This document shows, in pieces, positions 36,990 through 46,462 of a DNA stretch of 48,918 nt (its first letter is position 1; every line of letters starts with the position of its first letter). The notes beneath the pieces are model-generated. The model had not been told where the DNA came from and searched no databases. It saw nothing but the letters and a program-made list of their open reading frames with translations. The DNA lies in assembly GCA_016839625.1 (NCBI GenBank), contig JAEOTY010000339.1:1-48918 (forward strand), in the 5' to 3' direction. The DNA comes from Candidatus Hodarchaeota archaeon. GTDB lineage: Archaea > Asgardarchaeota > Heimdallarchaeia > Hodarchaeales > Hodarchaeaceae. Both the position numbers and the translations under genes were made by a program.

Positions 36990-37634
36990 ATGTCTACAAT
37001 AAAATTGATAATTTTCGATTTAGATGATACATTAATTCATTCGAACATTAATTACTCAGAGATCCGATATCAAGTCGCTGAACTCTTTACTCCACCACTC
37101 TCAAATGAATTCATATTAAAAACCCCAATTCTAGAATTACTAAAGAAATTAAGAGAAGTAAATTCAGAAAAATATGACGAAGGTTATCGAAGAATCGATA
37201 AAGCGGAAAAAGAAGCAATAAAAACAGCAACAGTTATACAAGGAGCAGAGAGAATCCCTCTGTTTCTTGAAAAATATGATATGCATTCGATAATCTTTAC
37301 CAATAACTCGAGAAGTACTGTTGATCTCTATCTGACGAGGTTTTCTTTTCTAAAGGAATTTGAAATACTTACCAGGGAGGATTTTAACAATCCAAAACCT
37401 GATCCTGAGGGTCTAATAAAGATAATTGAAAGATTTGATAATGAATCGATCACAAGAGAAAATGCGGTATATGTAGGAGACTCATATATTGATGCAATAG
37501 CTGCGTACCGAGCAAATATTCGATTTGTTTGGTTTAATTCTAGAGATATTAATCCAGATCTTATACCAACTCTTCCTTATGCAATTCTAACTGATTGGTC
37601 TAATTTCGAGTCCATCCTACGGAAGATAACCTAA
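36990..37634 (+). CDS. HAD-superfamily phosphatase
   Basis: A 214-residue hydrolase. Motif I is FDLDDTL (nucleophile Asp10, acid/base Asp12), motif II is IIFTNNS, motif III Lys is in NPKPDPEGL, and motif IV is YVGDSYIDA. The cap is a helical insertion after motif I, as in phosphoglycolate-phosphatase-like enzymes. Ribosome site GAGGT precedes the ATG. With its GH4 and transporter neighbours it may dephosphorylate a sugar phosphate (inference). Confidence 0.9.
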   Translation: MSTIKLIIFDLDDTLIHSNINYSEIRYQVAELFTPPLSNEFILKTPILELLKKLREVNSEKYDEGYRRIDKAEKEAIKTATVIQGAERIPLFLEKYDMHSIIFTNNSRSTVDLYLTRFSFLKEFEILTREDFNNPKPDPEGLIKIIERFDNESITRENAVYVGDSYIDAIAAYRANIRFVWFNSRDINPDLIPTLPYAILTDWSNFESILRKIT

Positions 37635-37667
37635 AAATAGAGATACTCTTAAGGGATAGCGAATAAT

Positions 37668-39083
37668 TTGGATATTCAAGAACCTAATGAAAAGGAATTC
37701 AGTTCTACTGGCAACATTTTCGCTTTATGCTTGGCATCCTTTGTTGTGGTGACGGGATTTGGGGTCATTATGCCTTTTTTCCCGTTATATGCTAAGGAAA
37801 TGTTGACAGATTTTCTCTTTTTGGGTATTTCAGTAGGATTAGCTTTTCAAATTGGTATTTTAACCTCTGCATTCATGTTCATGAGGTTTCTACTTGCTCC
37901 TTCCTATGGCGATCTTTCCGACATATCTGGACGCAAACCCATCATTTTAGTAGGGATGGCTGTGTATGCTTTTTTATTAGTTGGATATGGACTCGCATTT
38001 GATTTTATAACCTTACTCTTGCTTCGAGCATTACAAGGGATGGCATCTGCTGCTGTCTGGCCAGTCGGAGAAGCATTGATCGTCGATACATCAACAAAAA
38101 AAACTACAGGGAGGAATTTAGGGTATTATATCATGTCAATGCAAGCAGGGATGGCAGCTGGTCCATTCATTGGATTCATATTTTATGCTGCATTGAATGG
38201 TATTATTGGCCTCTCTGTAATAGTATCCTATAGATTAACGTTCATTTGTCAAGGTGTTTTTGGCATTCTAGCCACATTGATTGTGGCGCTACTTGTTAAA
38301 GATCCTGATCAGTCTAGGGATGATATATCAGTAATAGCTAGTTTCCTTATCGCGTTAAAACAAATGGGGAGTAAGACATTACGAAGCCCAAAATACCTAG
38401 TAACAACATTTACTCGAAAAACCAATTATCGAAGTCGTACTCTCTACATAATTTATCTTGTTGCTGTTATAAACGGATTCGGGAATGCTATGATCTTTCC
38501 CATCATTGCTTTGTTTCTTGACGATTATTATTATCTAAATCCAGAGTACATCGCGTTAATCATTGGCATTGTAGGCATCATTGCGTTATCAGGGAATCCT
38601 TTAGGTGGAACTTTGAGTGATAAGGTGCCTCGAAAACACGTTGTTTGGATCTCAGGGTTGATTCGAGGAGTGCTTTATCTTTTCTTGGGTATTCAATGGG
38701 GATTATTTGCTGTGATTATCGCTTTTGCCTTCCAACGATTCCTTTGGGCGATTTACCAACCAGCATTTAGAGCTATACAAAGTGATTTGATTCCAAGAGC
38801 TGTTCGAGGGAGAGAATTTGGAATAGTACAAGCACTCTTTAACTTTGGATCTGTGCTTGGCCCTATTATTGGTGGAGCACTTTATGATCATTTTTTGACT
38901 ACTACTTTCAACTTAAACGGTATTGTATATATTGGAGCTGGGGTGACATTTGCATTTGCAGGGATTCTAGGAATTATTGGGAGCATATGCCTTTTGTTAT
39001 TCGTAAGCACCTCACCGTCCCACGAAAGTGTTGAGGAGACACCCCACAGAATGGAACCACTTATAGGACAAGGTAACAAATAA
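37668..39083 (+). CDS. Major facilitator superfamily transporter
   Basis: A 471-residue membrane protein with about twelve hydrophobic segments and a basic central loop (residues about 215-260, SKTLRSPKYLVTTFTRKTNY). The MFS signature GDLSDISGRKP sits between segments 2 and 3, and LLLRALQGMASAAVWPVGEAL is motif-B-like. The second half repeats the signature as GTLSDKVPRKH. The start is a TTG at 37668; the first in-frame ATG lies inside the first membrane segment. It resembles drug- or sugar-efflux types; the nearby GH4 gene suggests sugar transport. Confidence 0.88.
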   Translation: MDIQEPNEKEFSSTGNIFALCLASFVVVTGFGVIMPFFPLYAKEMLTDFLFLGISVGLAFQIGILTSAFMFMRFLLAPSYGDLSDISGRKPIILVGMAVYAFLLVGYGLAFDFITLLLLRALQGMASAAVWPVGEALIVDTSTKKTTGRNLGYYIMSMQAGMAAGPFIGFIFYAALNGIIGLSVIVSYRLTFICQGVFGILATLIVALLVKDPDQSRDDISVIASFLIALKQMGSKTLRSPKYLVTTFTRKTNYRSRTLYIIYLVAVINGFGNAMIFPIIALFLDDYYYLNPEYIALIIGIVGIIALSGNPLGGTLSDKVPRKHVVWISGLIRGVLYLFLGIQWGLFAVIIAFAFQRFLWAIYQPAFRAIQSDLIPRAVRGREFGIVQALFNFGSVLGPIIGGALYDHFLTTTFNLNGIVYIGAGVTFAFAGILGIIGSICLLLFVSTSPSHESVEETPHRMEPLIGQGNK

Positions 39084-39121
39084 ATTCCCTTTAGATCTTA
39101 TACACTCAGAAAAAAACCCAA

Positions 39122-39586
39122 TTATTCCAAAAACTTCTCTAACAAAACAGCTTCAAGAATGGATCCATGTCTCTCGATTTGGGACTCAATCAGAGGTTTA
39201 AAACCATTCTTAACATAAAATTGTTTCGAATGAAGCACAGAATTAACAATAAGAGAGTTTACTCCTTTGTAATATGCCTCTCGTTCGAGAAAAGCCAATA
39301 TTCTTGATCCAACGCCTCTACCTTTGAAACCAGCTCTGACGTACATATGTCGAATTTCATTTCCTTTCAGAGCTCCCATACCAATGATTTCATCATTGAT
39401 CATAGCAACGGCGATAATTCGATCAGTAACTATTTGTTGTACATATTCTGTTGTCCGAGCATCTGCAATCTGCGTTCTCACTTCCACAGGAAGATTTTTT
39501 GCTTCGTTACGAAAATGATCTTGCATAATCGAACTACATTGCTGTGCATCTTCTGGTTGAAAAAGGCGTAGAGTTATTTCGGACAT
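39122..39586 (-). CDS. GNAT-family N-acetyltransferase
   Basis: A 154-residue enzyme. The acetyl-CoA motif A is MYVRAGFKGRGVGSRIL, followed by the motif B region AFLEREAYYKGVNSLIVNS and FYVKNGFKPL. It opens with the usual LRLFQPEDAQQCSSIM. The substrate is unknown. It is convergent with the MFS gene (38 bases) and precedes the arsR gene across a promoter region. Confidence 0.88.
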   Translation of the reverse strand: MSEITLRLFQPEDAQQCSSIMQDHFRNEAKNLPVEVRTQIADARTTEYVQQIVTDRIIAVAMINDEIIGMGALKGNEIRHMYVRAGFKGRGVGSRILAFLEREAYYKGVNSLIVNSVLHSKQFYVKNGFKPLIESQIERHGSILEAVLLEKFLE

Positions 39587-39703
39587 GAGAAGACAAAATC
39601 ACCTATACATAATGGTATTGTGATTGTTTTGAAATAAATTACAATATATTTCAGACTCATTTACCTTAACTTTGTATATAAATACGTTGACCTAACAAAC
39701 GAA

Positions 39704-40090
39704 TTAATGTCTCGAAAATGTATCAAGAATATTTGATTTTTTTGACTTTAAAATAGTCCATTTCCCTTTACGATCTCGAGATATTAGTTCAGCGTCTTCT
39801 AAGATAGTTAAATGATGGGAAACTGTCGCTTGAGCAAGTTCTGTTATGAATTCAAGCTCACATGGACAGGAAGCTCCATTATTTATTGAAATTAAGATAT
39901 CAAGCCTAGTTGGATGATCCAAGGCTTTCACTAATCTTTTAAAATTCTTAAACTCTTCTTTTTCTTTTGATATTGAGATATTTTCTTTAATTTGTTTCAA
40001 TTCTTGAATTCTTGATGGAACTGATTTCCATTTGACTAATTTTAAATCAAGCAATTCTGTGAGTTTTCTTTCCAGTTCAGAATCTCCCAT
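39704..40090 (-). CDS. arsR: ArsR-family regulator with CPC motif, divergent from arsenite efflux gene
   Basis: A 128-residue winged-helix repressor. The helix-turn-helix region is FITELAQATVSHHLTILEDAELI, preceded by KALDHPTRLDILISI. Cys75-Pro-Cys77 lies at the start of the third helix, the place where As(III)-sensing ArsR proteins hold their cysteine pair (ELCVC in E. coli). An N-terminal 45-residue helical extension is unusual. It is divergent from an ACR3 exporter with two palindromes between them, so arsenite-responsive control of both genes is likely. Confidence 0.85.
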   Translation of the reverse strand: MGDSELERKLTELLDLKLVKWKSVPSRIQELKQIKENISISKEKEEFKNFKRLVKALDHPTRLDILISINNGASCPCELEFITELAQATVSHHLTILEDAELISRDRKGKWTILKSKKSNILDTFSRH

Positions 40091-40246
40091 TTATATAAAA
40101 TCTCCAATTCTTAAGTAAAATAATTTCTTACCTTTTTATGGCTATTAGATCTCTTTAAAAAGTTACATATTGAAATGATGTTGCGTTGAACCTTAAACAT
40201 TCACTTTAATTGGTTATTCTTGAAGAAAATATCACATTTAAAAATT

Positions 40247-40258
40247 TCGATATATCGA
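40247..40258. promoter_or_regulatory. Operator palindrome 1 of arsR-acr3
   Basis: TCGATATATCGA is a perfect 12-bp palindrome in the divergent promoter region. It shares the half-site TCGATAT with the second palindrome at 40269-40288. Spacing between palindrome centres is 26 bp. Confidence 0.65.
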
Positions 40259-40268
40259 TATGTTTTTT

Positions 40269-40288
40269 ATATCGAAGAGCTTCGATAT
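40269..40288. promoter_or_regulatory. Operator palindrome 2 overlapping the acr3 TATA region
   Basis: ATATCGAAG and CTTCGATAT form nine-base perfect arms around AG. The left arm overlaps the T-rich TTTTTTATAT that is the best TATA candidate for acr3 (ATG at 40340). Binding of a dimeric ArsR here would block promoter access. The palindrome is seen; regulator identity is inferred from adjacency. Confidence 0.7.
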
Positions 40289-40339
40289 GATACATACAAG
40301 TTCTGATAATTGATGTGATCAATTGAAGGTTAAATTCTA

Positions 40340-41398
40340 ATGACTCAAGCAGTAACTGTCCCTGATCATGTTTCAGAGGTTCTTGATAAGGAAATCAGTT
40401 TTTTCGAGAAATACCTAGCTCTTTGGGTCGTATTATGTATGGCTCTTGGTATAATTCTATCACAGATTGTTCCCGATGTAAGTCAAACCATTGATTCCTG
40501 GCAAATTTCTGGAATTTCAATACCCATTGGGATATGTCTTTTCTTGATGATGTATCCTGCAATGTTGAATTTGAAAGCTTCAGAGATGAAGAAACTCACT
40601 CGACAACCAAAACCGATATTTTTAACGCTATTTTCAAATTGGTTGATTGCTCCAGTAATTGGGGCCATTTTAGCTAATATTTTCCTTAAAGGAAACGAAC
40701 AATTAATAATTGCTATAATTTTACTTAGTTCTAGTCCTTGTACAGCCATGGTACTAGTTTGGGGCTCAATGGCAAAAGGAAATCAGGAACAAAATGTAAT
40801 AACAACTAGTTTGAATACTGTAACAATAATGTTCCTATATGTACCTGTCGTTGTCTTATTGACTGGTCTTCAAAATATCACAATTGACCGTGTTCTTTTG
40901 GCAATTTCTGTCATTATTTTTATTGGGATTCCACTTTTACTTGGAATAATCTCTAAAAGAATCATTGTAAACACAAAAGGAGAAGAATGGTTTAACAATA
41001 CATATAGACCACTTATCGGGAAAATCGCTATTATTGCTTTATTGAGTACATTAATTGTTCTATTTTCTTTAAACGGTGAGGTATTACTTACCAATCCAAT
41101 GGAATTAATAAAAGTATCTATACCTCTCTTACTTGGATTTGCAATAGTGGTTGGATTTAATATCTTGATGACAAAACTTACCAGTTTAAAATATCGTGAA
41201 GCCGTAATCACTGTTATTATTGGTTCATCGAGTCATTTTGAGATAGCTATTGCGACAGCGATTGCAATGTTTGGTGTTGGTTCCATTGCAGCGTTAGGTA
41301 CAACTATGGGCCTTTTCTGGGAAGTACCTATTATGTTAGGATTAGTTTATCTTGCCAAATTTCTTAATTCACGTGGTTTTTGGGCCTCAGGATCATAA
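40340..41398 (+). CDS. acr3: ACR3-type arsenite efflux permease
   Basis: A 352-residue membrane protein with ten hydrophobic segments (BART superfamily). Cys134 in SSSPCTAMVLVW is the conserved ACR3 cysteine required for arsenite export, and SHFEIAIATAIAMFGVGS with WEVPIMLGLVYL matches the C-terminal ACR3 signature. Bile-acid symporter relatives lack the PCTAMV motif. It exports As(III), possibly Sb(III). It is controlled by the divergent arsR. No arsenate reductase gene lies nearby. Confidence 0.93.
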   Translation: MTQAVTVPDHVSEVLDKEISFFEKYLALWVVLCMALGIILSQIVPDVSQTIDSWQISGISIPIGICLFLMMYPAMLNLKASEMKKLTRQPKPIFLTLFSNWLIAPVIGAILANIFLKGNEQLIIAIILLSSSPCTAMVLVWGSMAKGNQEQNVITTSLNTVTIMFLYVPVVVLLTGLQNITIDRVLLAISVIIFIGIPLLLGIISKRIIVNTKGEEWFNNTYRPLIGKIAIIALLSTLIVLFSLNGEVLLTNPMELIKVSIPLLLGFAIVVGFNILMTKLTSLKYREAVITVIIGSSSHFEIAIATAIAMFGVGSIAALGTTMGLFWEVPIMLGLVYLAKFLNSRGFWASGS

Positions 41399-41588
41399 TG
41401 ATCAACATTTCGGGAAAAACTGATTGAATAAGATTTCAATTCGTCTAGATATCTAAAAATAACAAAAAGATTTTCCAATTGGTTTCTCAATAGATCATCT
41501 ATTTTCGATTAATACTAGAGTGAATCAGATTTAAAAATCTAGATTGAAAATCGCTATTAACTCGGTAAAAAGAGAGTTTATTTACGGA

Positions 41589-41858
41589 ATGCTTTACAGC
41601 CAGTATGGCATTAGCGAAATGGTTAGAGTTGAACAAAAAATGAGAAAATTCGCTTTCCAGGAACTTGCGTATGCAATCGTTGTTGCTGCAGCATATGGTC
41701 TAATAATTGGAACTTACATGACTAGTAACATTTTCCTCATTTTCTTGTGGATATTGGTAATTTGTGCGCATCTGGCTGGAATATATTTACTTGTTCACCT
41801 TGAAGAACAACAAAAAAAATCGAGGCAAACAGTTTCAACCGAGGAGAATACTGATTAG
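41589..41858 (+). CDS. Small two-helix membrane protein (hypothetical)
   Basis: About 89 residues from the ATG at 41589. Two hydrophobic segments (AYAIVVAAAYGLIIGTYM and IFLIFLWILVICAHLAGIYLL) are followed by a charged tail (HLEEQQKKSRQ). The start is uncertain: a TTG at 41544 and ATGs at 41619 and 41640 are also in frame, and none has a clear ribosome site. All keep both membrane segments. It stands alone between acr3 and the coiled-coil gene. Function unknown. Confidence 0.55.
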   Translation: MLYSQYGISEMVRVEQKMRKFAFQELAYAIVVAAAYGLIIGTYMTSNIFLIFLWILVICAHLAGIYLLVHLEEQQKKSRQTVSTEENTD

Positions 41859-41894
41859 TTAATCGTGAAATCTTTAGAGGGGAGAAATAAGAGC

Positions 41895-44147
41895 TCACGA
41901 TAGTTCATCCTTAGTCATTTCAGATACTATTAACCAGATCTTTTCTAATTCTGGTAAACATTCAGAAAGCTCATTAGCACAGGTATCAAGAATTTGGGGA
42001 GTCAGTGAATTAAGAATTTCCATTATTTGGACCGATATCGTGGTATTTTCTTTTTGCTTCTCCTTAAAATCATTTAATTGCATTTTTATCCTACGATGTT
42101 CTTGTTCTAAACTATAAACTTCTGAAAATCTCTCTTTTAAAAGGTTCAAAATGGCATTTTGAATTTCAAGATTAACATCTTCGAAAAATCGTCGTAAGAT
42201 CATTTCATTGAAAAATAGAATTCTTTCAGCGTGCAGGCGGGTTTGTCTTTCTCTTTCCAGAGCGTTTTGTCGTTCTTTTTCAACTGTTTTCAACAGTTCA
42301 ATCCGTTCTCTCTCTTTCTTTATTGCAAGGTCAATACGATCAGTTACTGATTCATCTGTAGGCGTAATACCGAAAGATTCTGTTATATCACCTGTTAACC
42401 ATAGATTACCAGGTTCATAGAGGCTTTCTACTCCTCCTTGAGTGATAAAATTCTCCAATTTTGCTGCTCGGGCATCAGTTATCGATTTGATTCTTAAATC
42501 CGTTAATAACTGGTTAATCTTACTGAATATTTGTCGTTGTTTTAAAGATTTAGACTGAAACTCTAAAGACGCTTCATTTTGACAAAGCAACCCCACTAAT
42601 TTTGATTCATCACTAGAAAATAGCGTTGAAAGATTTTTACCAGGATGTTTTTGATCTTCATACAGAAATTCTATTGGATAAAAGCTCATCTCAAGATCTG
42701 GATTGTTTTGCAGTAAAATGATTCGTAAGACATTTGAACAATGATCTGTGATAATTTTTATATGGTCTAATAAGCGCTCTGTCTGGTCCTTTGTAATCAT
42801 ACTTGATTGAATTCCAAGCATATCCATTCGTTTAGATGTAATCGCTCTAGGTGTATCTAGCAGTATTTCTATTATAGTTTGTTGTTTCTCCTGCTTTAAA
42901 AGACCAACAGGGATGAATCCTTGTTCTCGAAGCTCATCTTTCAATTCAAGAAAATTGTATTCCTCCTGTAAATTGTGGATATACATTTCCATCCAAGCTG
43001 ATAACAGACTATTTATATTATCAGTAGTAGTATCACCTTGGTTCTTTAAACGGCTTGAAATCCCTCTGATGTCAATACACCGTTGTTTTGAATAAGAGAT
43101 CAGTGATTGTAAATTCACGTTCTGTTCAGAGAGTATCAGATAATTCCAATTTCCTAATCTATTTGCGTAACCATTATCAGAATTTTTTTCTTCGAAATTA
43201 TGAATGTAAAAAAAACGTTCCTCTGGTCTTTGGTCTGGAACCTTTACTTGGACATGAAATTTAGCGAAAAGTAGTTTATACGGATTTTCAAGTCTACTTG
43301 ATGCAGAATTAATATATAATGAATTATGCAACTCTTGCTCCAATAGCTCCAATACTTTGTACGAGATTATCTGTTCATCATAAGCAATGGGTGAAAATAA
43401 CTCTCTCGAGTCAGTATCATAAAAAACTGAACTAGCAAATTCGTACGACCTTCTACCAATATCACCAAATGATTCTAATTCTTTCACACCATCTCCAAAC
43501 TTTTTGTTAAAGTAATCTTCCACAAATGGCTGAATAACAAAAAATCCTGCATCAAAATAAACCTCTGTCTTCATTTTGACGATAGGAAAACGGGATTTAA
43601 GATCTTCAGTGTAAAATTCTGCAGCAAATCCCTTGTTCAAAGCACCAAATAACTCGGCCATTGCCCATCTTAGATCTAAATTGGGAACGACTTGGTTAAG
43701 GAAAGAAAATAGTGGAACAGCATAAATATCCACTAAATTGGTCATTATTACTTTTTGATTAACCAATAATCTGGCATGTGTAACCAAATCTTTTTCGATC
43801 TTGACAACCCAATCATAAAGAAGGGAATACACATTCACAAGAGATTCAAAATCCATTGTCAGGTGCTTTTTTGCCTCAATGAGATTTTCTAGCACAACCT
43901 TGACCCGATCATCCTCATCAACTCTATCTCTTGCTTCTTTATCTCTTTGAAGTTTGTCCATCACATAGTTGGCTAAATAAAATGCAGAAACTGCTGTATC
44001 AACGTCTGTACGGTAAGTGTTGGCCAAATCATGAAGTAGTTCATCGTACATTACTTTATATGTGCCGAAAATTTCAAGAACATTCCTTCTTCTTTGGAGG
44101 ATTTCCTTAAGTTCATCAATCAGAGACATACCGTATTCTACGGCCAT
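41895..44147 (-). CDS. Large unrecognised helical/coiled-coil protein
   Basis: A 750-residue protein I do not recognise. The N-terminal 170 residues are helical. Residues about 190-500 look alpha/beta with many aromatic residues and no catalytic signature. Residues about 615-690 form a strong coiled coil (DLAIKKERERIELLKTVEKE, then ERERQTRLHAERI and QEHRRIKMQLNDFKEKQ). There is no signal peptide or membrane segment. The start is the ATG at 44147; a second ATG six codons on is possible. It could be a structural or scaffold protein, which would be of interest in an actin-bearing archaeon, but nothing in the sequence proves that. Confidence 0.7.
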   Translation of the reverse strand: MAVEYGMSLIDELKEILQRRRNVLEIFGTYKVMYDELLHDLANTYRTDVDTAVSAFYLANYVMDKLQRDKEARDRVDEDDRVKVVLENLIEAKKHLTMDFESLVNVYSLLYDWVVKIEKDLVTHARLLVNQKVIMTNLVDIYAVPLFSFLNQVVPNLDLRWAMAELFGALNKGFAAEFYTEDLKSRFPIVKMKTEVYFDAGFFVIQPFVEDYFNKKFGDGVKELESFGDIGRRSYEFASSVFYDTDSRELFSPIAYDEQIISYKVLELLEQELHNSLYINSASSRLENPYKLLFAKFHVQVKVPDQRPEERFFYIHNFEEKNSDNGYANRLGNWNYLILSEQNVNLQSLISYSKQRCIDIRGISSRLKNQGDTTTDNINSLLSAWMEMYIHNLQEEYNFLELKDELREQGFIPVGLLKQEKQQTIIEILLDTPRAITSKRMDMLGIQSSMITKDQTERLLDHIKIITDHCSNVLRIILLQNNPDLEMSFYPIEFLYEDQKHPGKNLSTLFSSDESKLVGLLCQNEASLEFQSKSLKQRQIFSKINQLLTDLRIKSITDARAAKLENFITQGGVESLYEPGNLWLTGDITESFGITPTDESVTDRIDLAIKKERERIELLKTVEKERQNALERERQTRLHAERILFFNEMILRRFFEDVNLEIQNAILNLLKERFSEVYSLEQEHRRIKMQLNDFKEKQKENTTISVQIMEILNSLTPQILDTCANELSECLPELEKIWLIVSEMTKDELS

Positions 44148-44337
44148 TAAATCACCCTAGGAAAGAATCAGGATTCATTAGACAGGTGTAGTTAATATGC
44201 ATTTACCAAAAAGAAGATAATTTTCAGCTCCCCAAACATTCATTGAGAAACTAGAGAAGAGAAAAATAAGCTGTAGGTAGATAATAATGAGAATCAGGAT
44301 TGTAAGATGTGAAGAGGAGGAATTAGAAACAGTTATT

Positions 44338-46449
44338 TTATCTTAAAAGCCTAAGAGAGTTCAATACTGTTAGAATTGTCACTCCCACGTCACCAAACAC
44401 AGCAGCCCACATAGACGCAAGCCCCATAACTCCTAAGACTATAAAAATCGCTTTAATCCCTAAAGCCATTATAATGTTTTGTTTAGCGAGCGTATTTGTA
44501 CGTTTCGAAATATCTATTGCATTATTCAATTTCCGTGGGTCGTCGTCCATGATTACCAAATCAGCCGCTTCAATGGTCGCATCTGAACCTATTCCCCCCA
44601 TAGCTACACCAACGTCAGCCCTAGCTATGACAGGAGCATCATTGATGCCATCCCCAACAAAAATAACAGATCCGTCTCGAGAATTCTCTCGAATATAGCG
44701 TTCCAATATTTCTAATTTATTTAATGGCATAAGACTAGCATAAATTTCCTCTTGGCCGATTCCTAGTTCTCTTCCAACTCTTTCTGCAACATTTCTTGTA
44801 TCTCCAGTCAGTAATCCAATTTTTGGGACATTCTGACTTCTCAATCTCTCGATTGCACGAGCAGAATTCTCCTTAATCTTGTCATCAATAATGATATGTC
44901 CTAGGTAGACTCCATTTTTAATAACATAAACGGCTGTTTCATCTCGGATACATTTTGAGTGAGGACAATCAACACTGTGAGCCATTTTGTCATTTCCAAC
45001 AATGATTTCGTCGCCGCTTGAAGTACGCATCTTTATACCTAACGCTGGTACTTCTTCGTATTCTTCAACCTGTGTCAAATCAATAGGTTTTCCATATGCT
45101 TCCCTAATAGAAATTGCGATGGGGTGTGTTGAATGAGCCTCTGCAAGAGCAGCATGACTCAATACTTCTTCTGGGGTATAGTCTGTTTCTGGAATTATGG
45201 TTACTACCTGAAACTTACCTACAGTTAAAGTACCAGTTTTATCCCATAGAACAGTTGTCACATTATTCAATGAATCAATAACATTAGCACCCTTAAGTAA
45301 AATCCCTTCCCGTGAGCTCTTACCAATTCCAGAGAAGTAAACCAAGGGAATAGAAACAACTAAAGCACAAGGACATGAAATGACTAATATAACAAATGCT
45401 CGGTAGACCCATACATTAAAAGCTTGGCCGAATAAAACAGGGGGAATTACTGCTATTACAAGAGCTACCACAAGAACTAGCGGAGTATAATAACGAGCAA
45501 ATCGTGTTATAAAAAGTTCAGTTTTAGATTTATTTAAAGCAGCATTTTCAACAGCATTTAAGATTCTTGAAACAGTGCTGTCAAAACAGGGGGATGTAAC
45601 TTGAATGTAAATACTATTACTCGTTATTGACCCAGATAAAACATTATCACCTTCGTTCACAGTCACAGGACGAGATTCTCCAGTTAGAGCTGACATATCT
45701 AGATTTGTTTGACCTTTAACGATTTTTCCATCTAATGGAACTCGTTCTCCTGGTTTTACTAGAATAGAATCACCTGGAGTAATTTCAGCAATGGGAACTG
45801 TAGTAATTTTGTCTTTTTTAACAAGATGAGCTTGATCTGGGCGGATATCCAACAAAGAGCCGATTGATTGACGTGAATGATTGATAGCTTTTGTTTGAAG
45901 AAATTCCCCAATCGTATAAAAAACCATGACAGCTACTGCTTCAGGAATCTCCTGTATAAGGATTGCTCCAATCGTTGCTACAGACATTAGAATATATTCA
46001 TTTGTAAAATCATAATTCCTTAATTGAAGAATAGCATTCCTGAGTACTTTCCATCCAGCGATAAAATATGCAAGAAACAGTGACAAATTTCCCATTAAAA
46101 TTAGAATTCCTGTCATTGAGGGGTGGGTTAGTACAATCCCCAAAACAAGAAGAATTACTGAAATAAGGATCTGAACAATAGGAACCCAGTTTTTGATTTG
46201 AGGTCTTTGATCTAGATCTCTAATCACTGGGATGGCAAGAACTCCTGGTTCGATTTTAGAAATGATTGCATTTATCTCATCTGCGTGAGAAGCACATTCT
46301 TTCTCTCCACAACTAAATGTAAGCACCCTTGTAACAAAATTTAATTGCACATTAGAAAAATCCTGACCTTTCAAAGTATGTTCAATCTTAAGCGCACAAT
46401 TAGCACAGCTCAGCCCTTTGAGAGAAAATTCATGGATGTCCTGATCCAC
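44338..46449 (-). CDS. Zn/Cd/Pb-type P1B ATPase
   Basis: A 703-residue metal-exporting P-type ATPase. An N-terminal HMA domain has Cys15/Cys18 in GLSCANC, and an extra CGEKEC pair follows at 47-52. Then come TGES (256-259), the membrane metal site Cys359-Pro-Cys361, DKTGTLT with the phosphorylated Asp403, and GDGINDAP. The last membrane segment reads FGDVGVTILTVLNSLRLLR, whose Asp-Gly is the P1B-2 signature of Zn(II)/Cd(II)/Pb(II) pumps rather than copper pumps. It starts 13 bases after the stop of a CadC-like repressor gene and is co-transcribed with it. Confidence 0.94.
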   Translation of the reverse strand: MDQDIHEFSLKGLSCANCALKIEHTLKGQDFSNVQLNFVTRVLTFSCGEKECASHADEINAIISKIEPGVLAIPVIRDLDQRPQIKNWVPIVQILISVILLVLGIVLTHPSMTGILILMGNLSLFLAYFIAGWKVLRNAILQLRNYDFTNEYILMSVATIGAILIQEIPEAVAVMVFYTIGEFLQTKAINHSRQSIGSLLDIRPDQAHLVKKDKITTVPIAEITPGDSILVKPGERVPLDGKIVKGQTNLDMSALTGESRPVTVNEGDNVLSGSITSNSIYIQVTSPCFDSTVSRILNAVENAALNKSKTELFITRFARYYTPLVLVVALVIAVIPPVLFGQAFNVWVYRAFVILVISCPCALVVSIPLVYFSGIGKSSREGILLKGANVIDSLNNVTTVLWDKTGTLTVGKFQVVTIIPETDYTPEEVLSHAALAEAHSTHPIAISIREAYGKPIDLTQVEEYEEVPALGIKMRTSSGDEIIVGNDKMAHSVDCPHSKCIRDETAVYVIKNGVYLGHIIIDDKIKENSARAIERLRSQNVPKIGLLTGDTRNVAERVGRELGIGQEEIYASLMPLNKLEILERYIRENSRDGSVIFVGDGINDAPVIARADVGVAMGGIGSDATIEAADLVIMDDDPRKLNNAIDISKRTNTLAKQNIIMALGIKAIFIVLGVMGLASMWAAVFGDVGVTILTVLNSLRLLR

Positions 46450-46462
46450 CTCGGTAATCCTC

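Noticed and set aside
44164-44301. 12-bp direct repeat AGAATCAGGATT at 44164-44175 and 44290-44301
   Set aside because: Only two copies 126 bp apart with no further structure; it could be chance.
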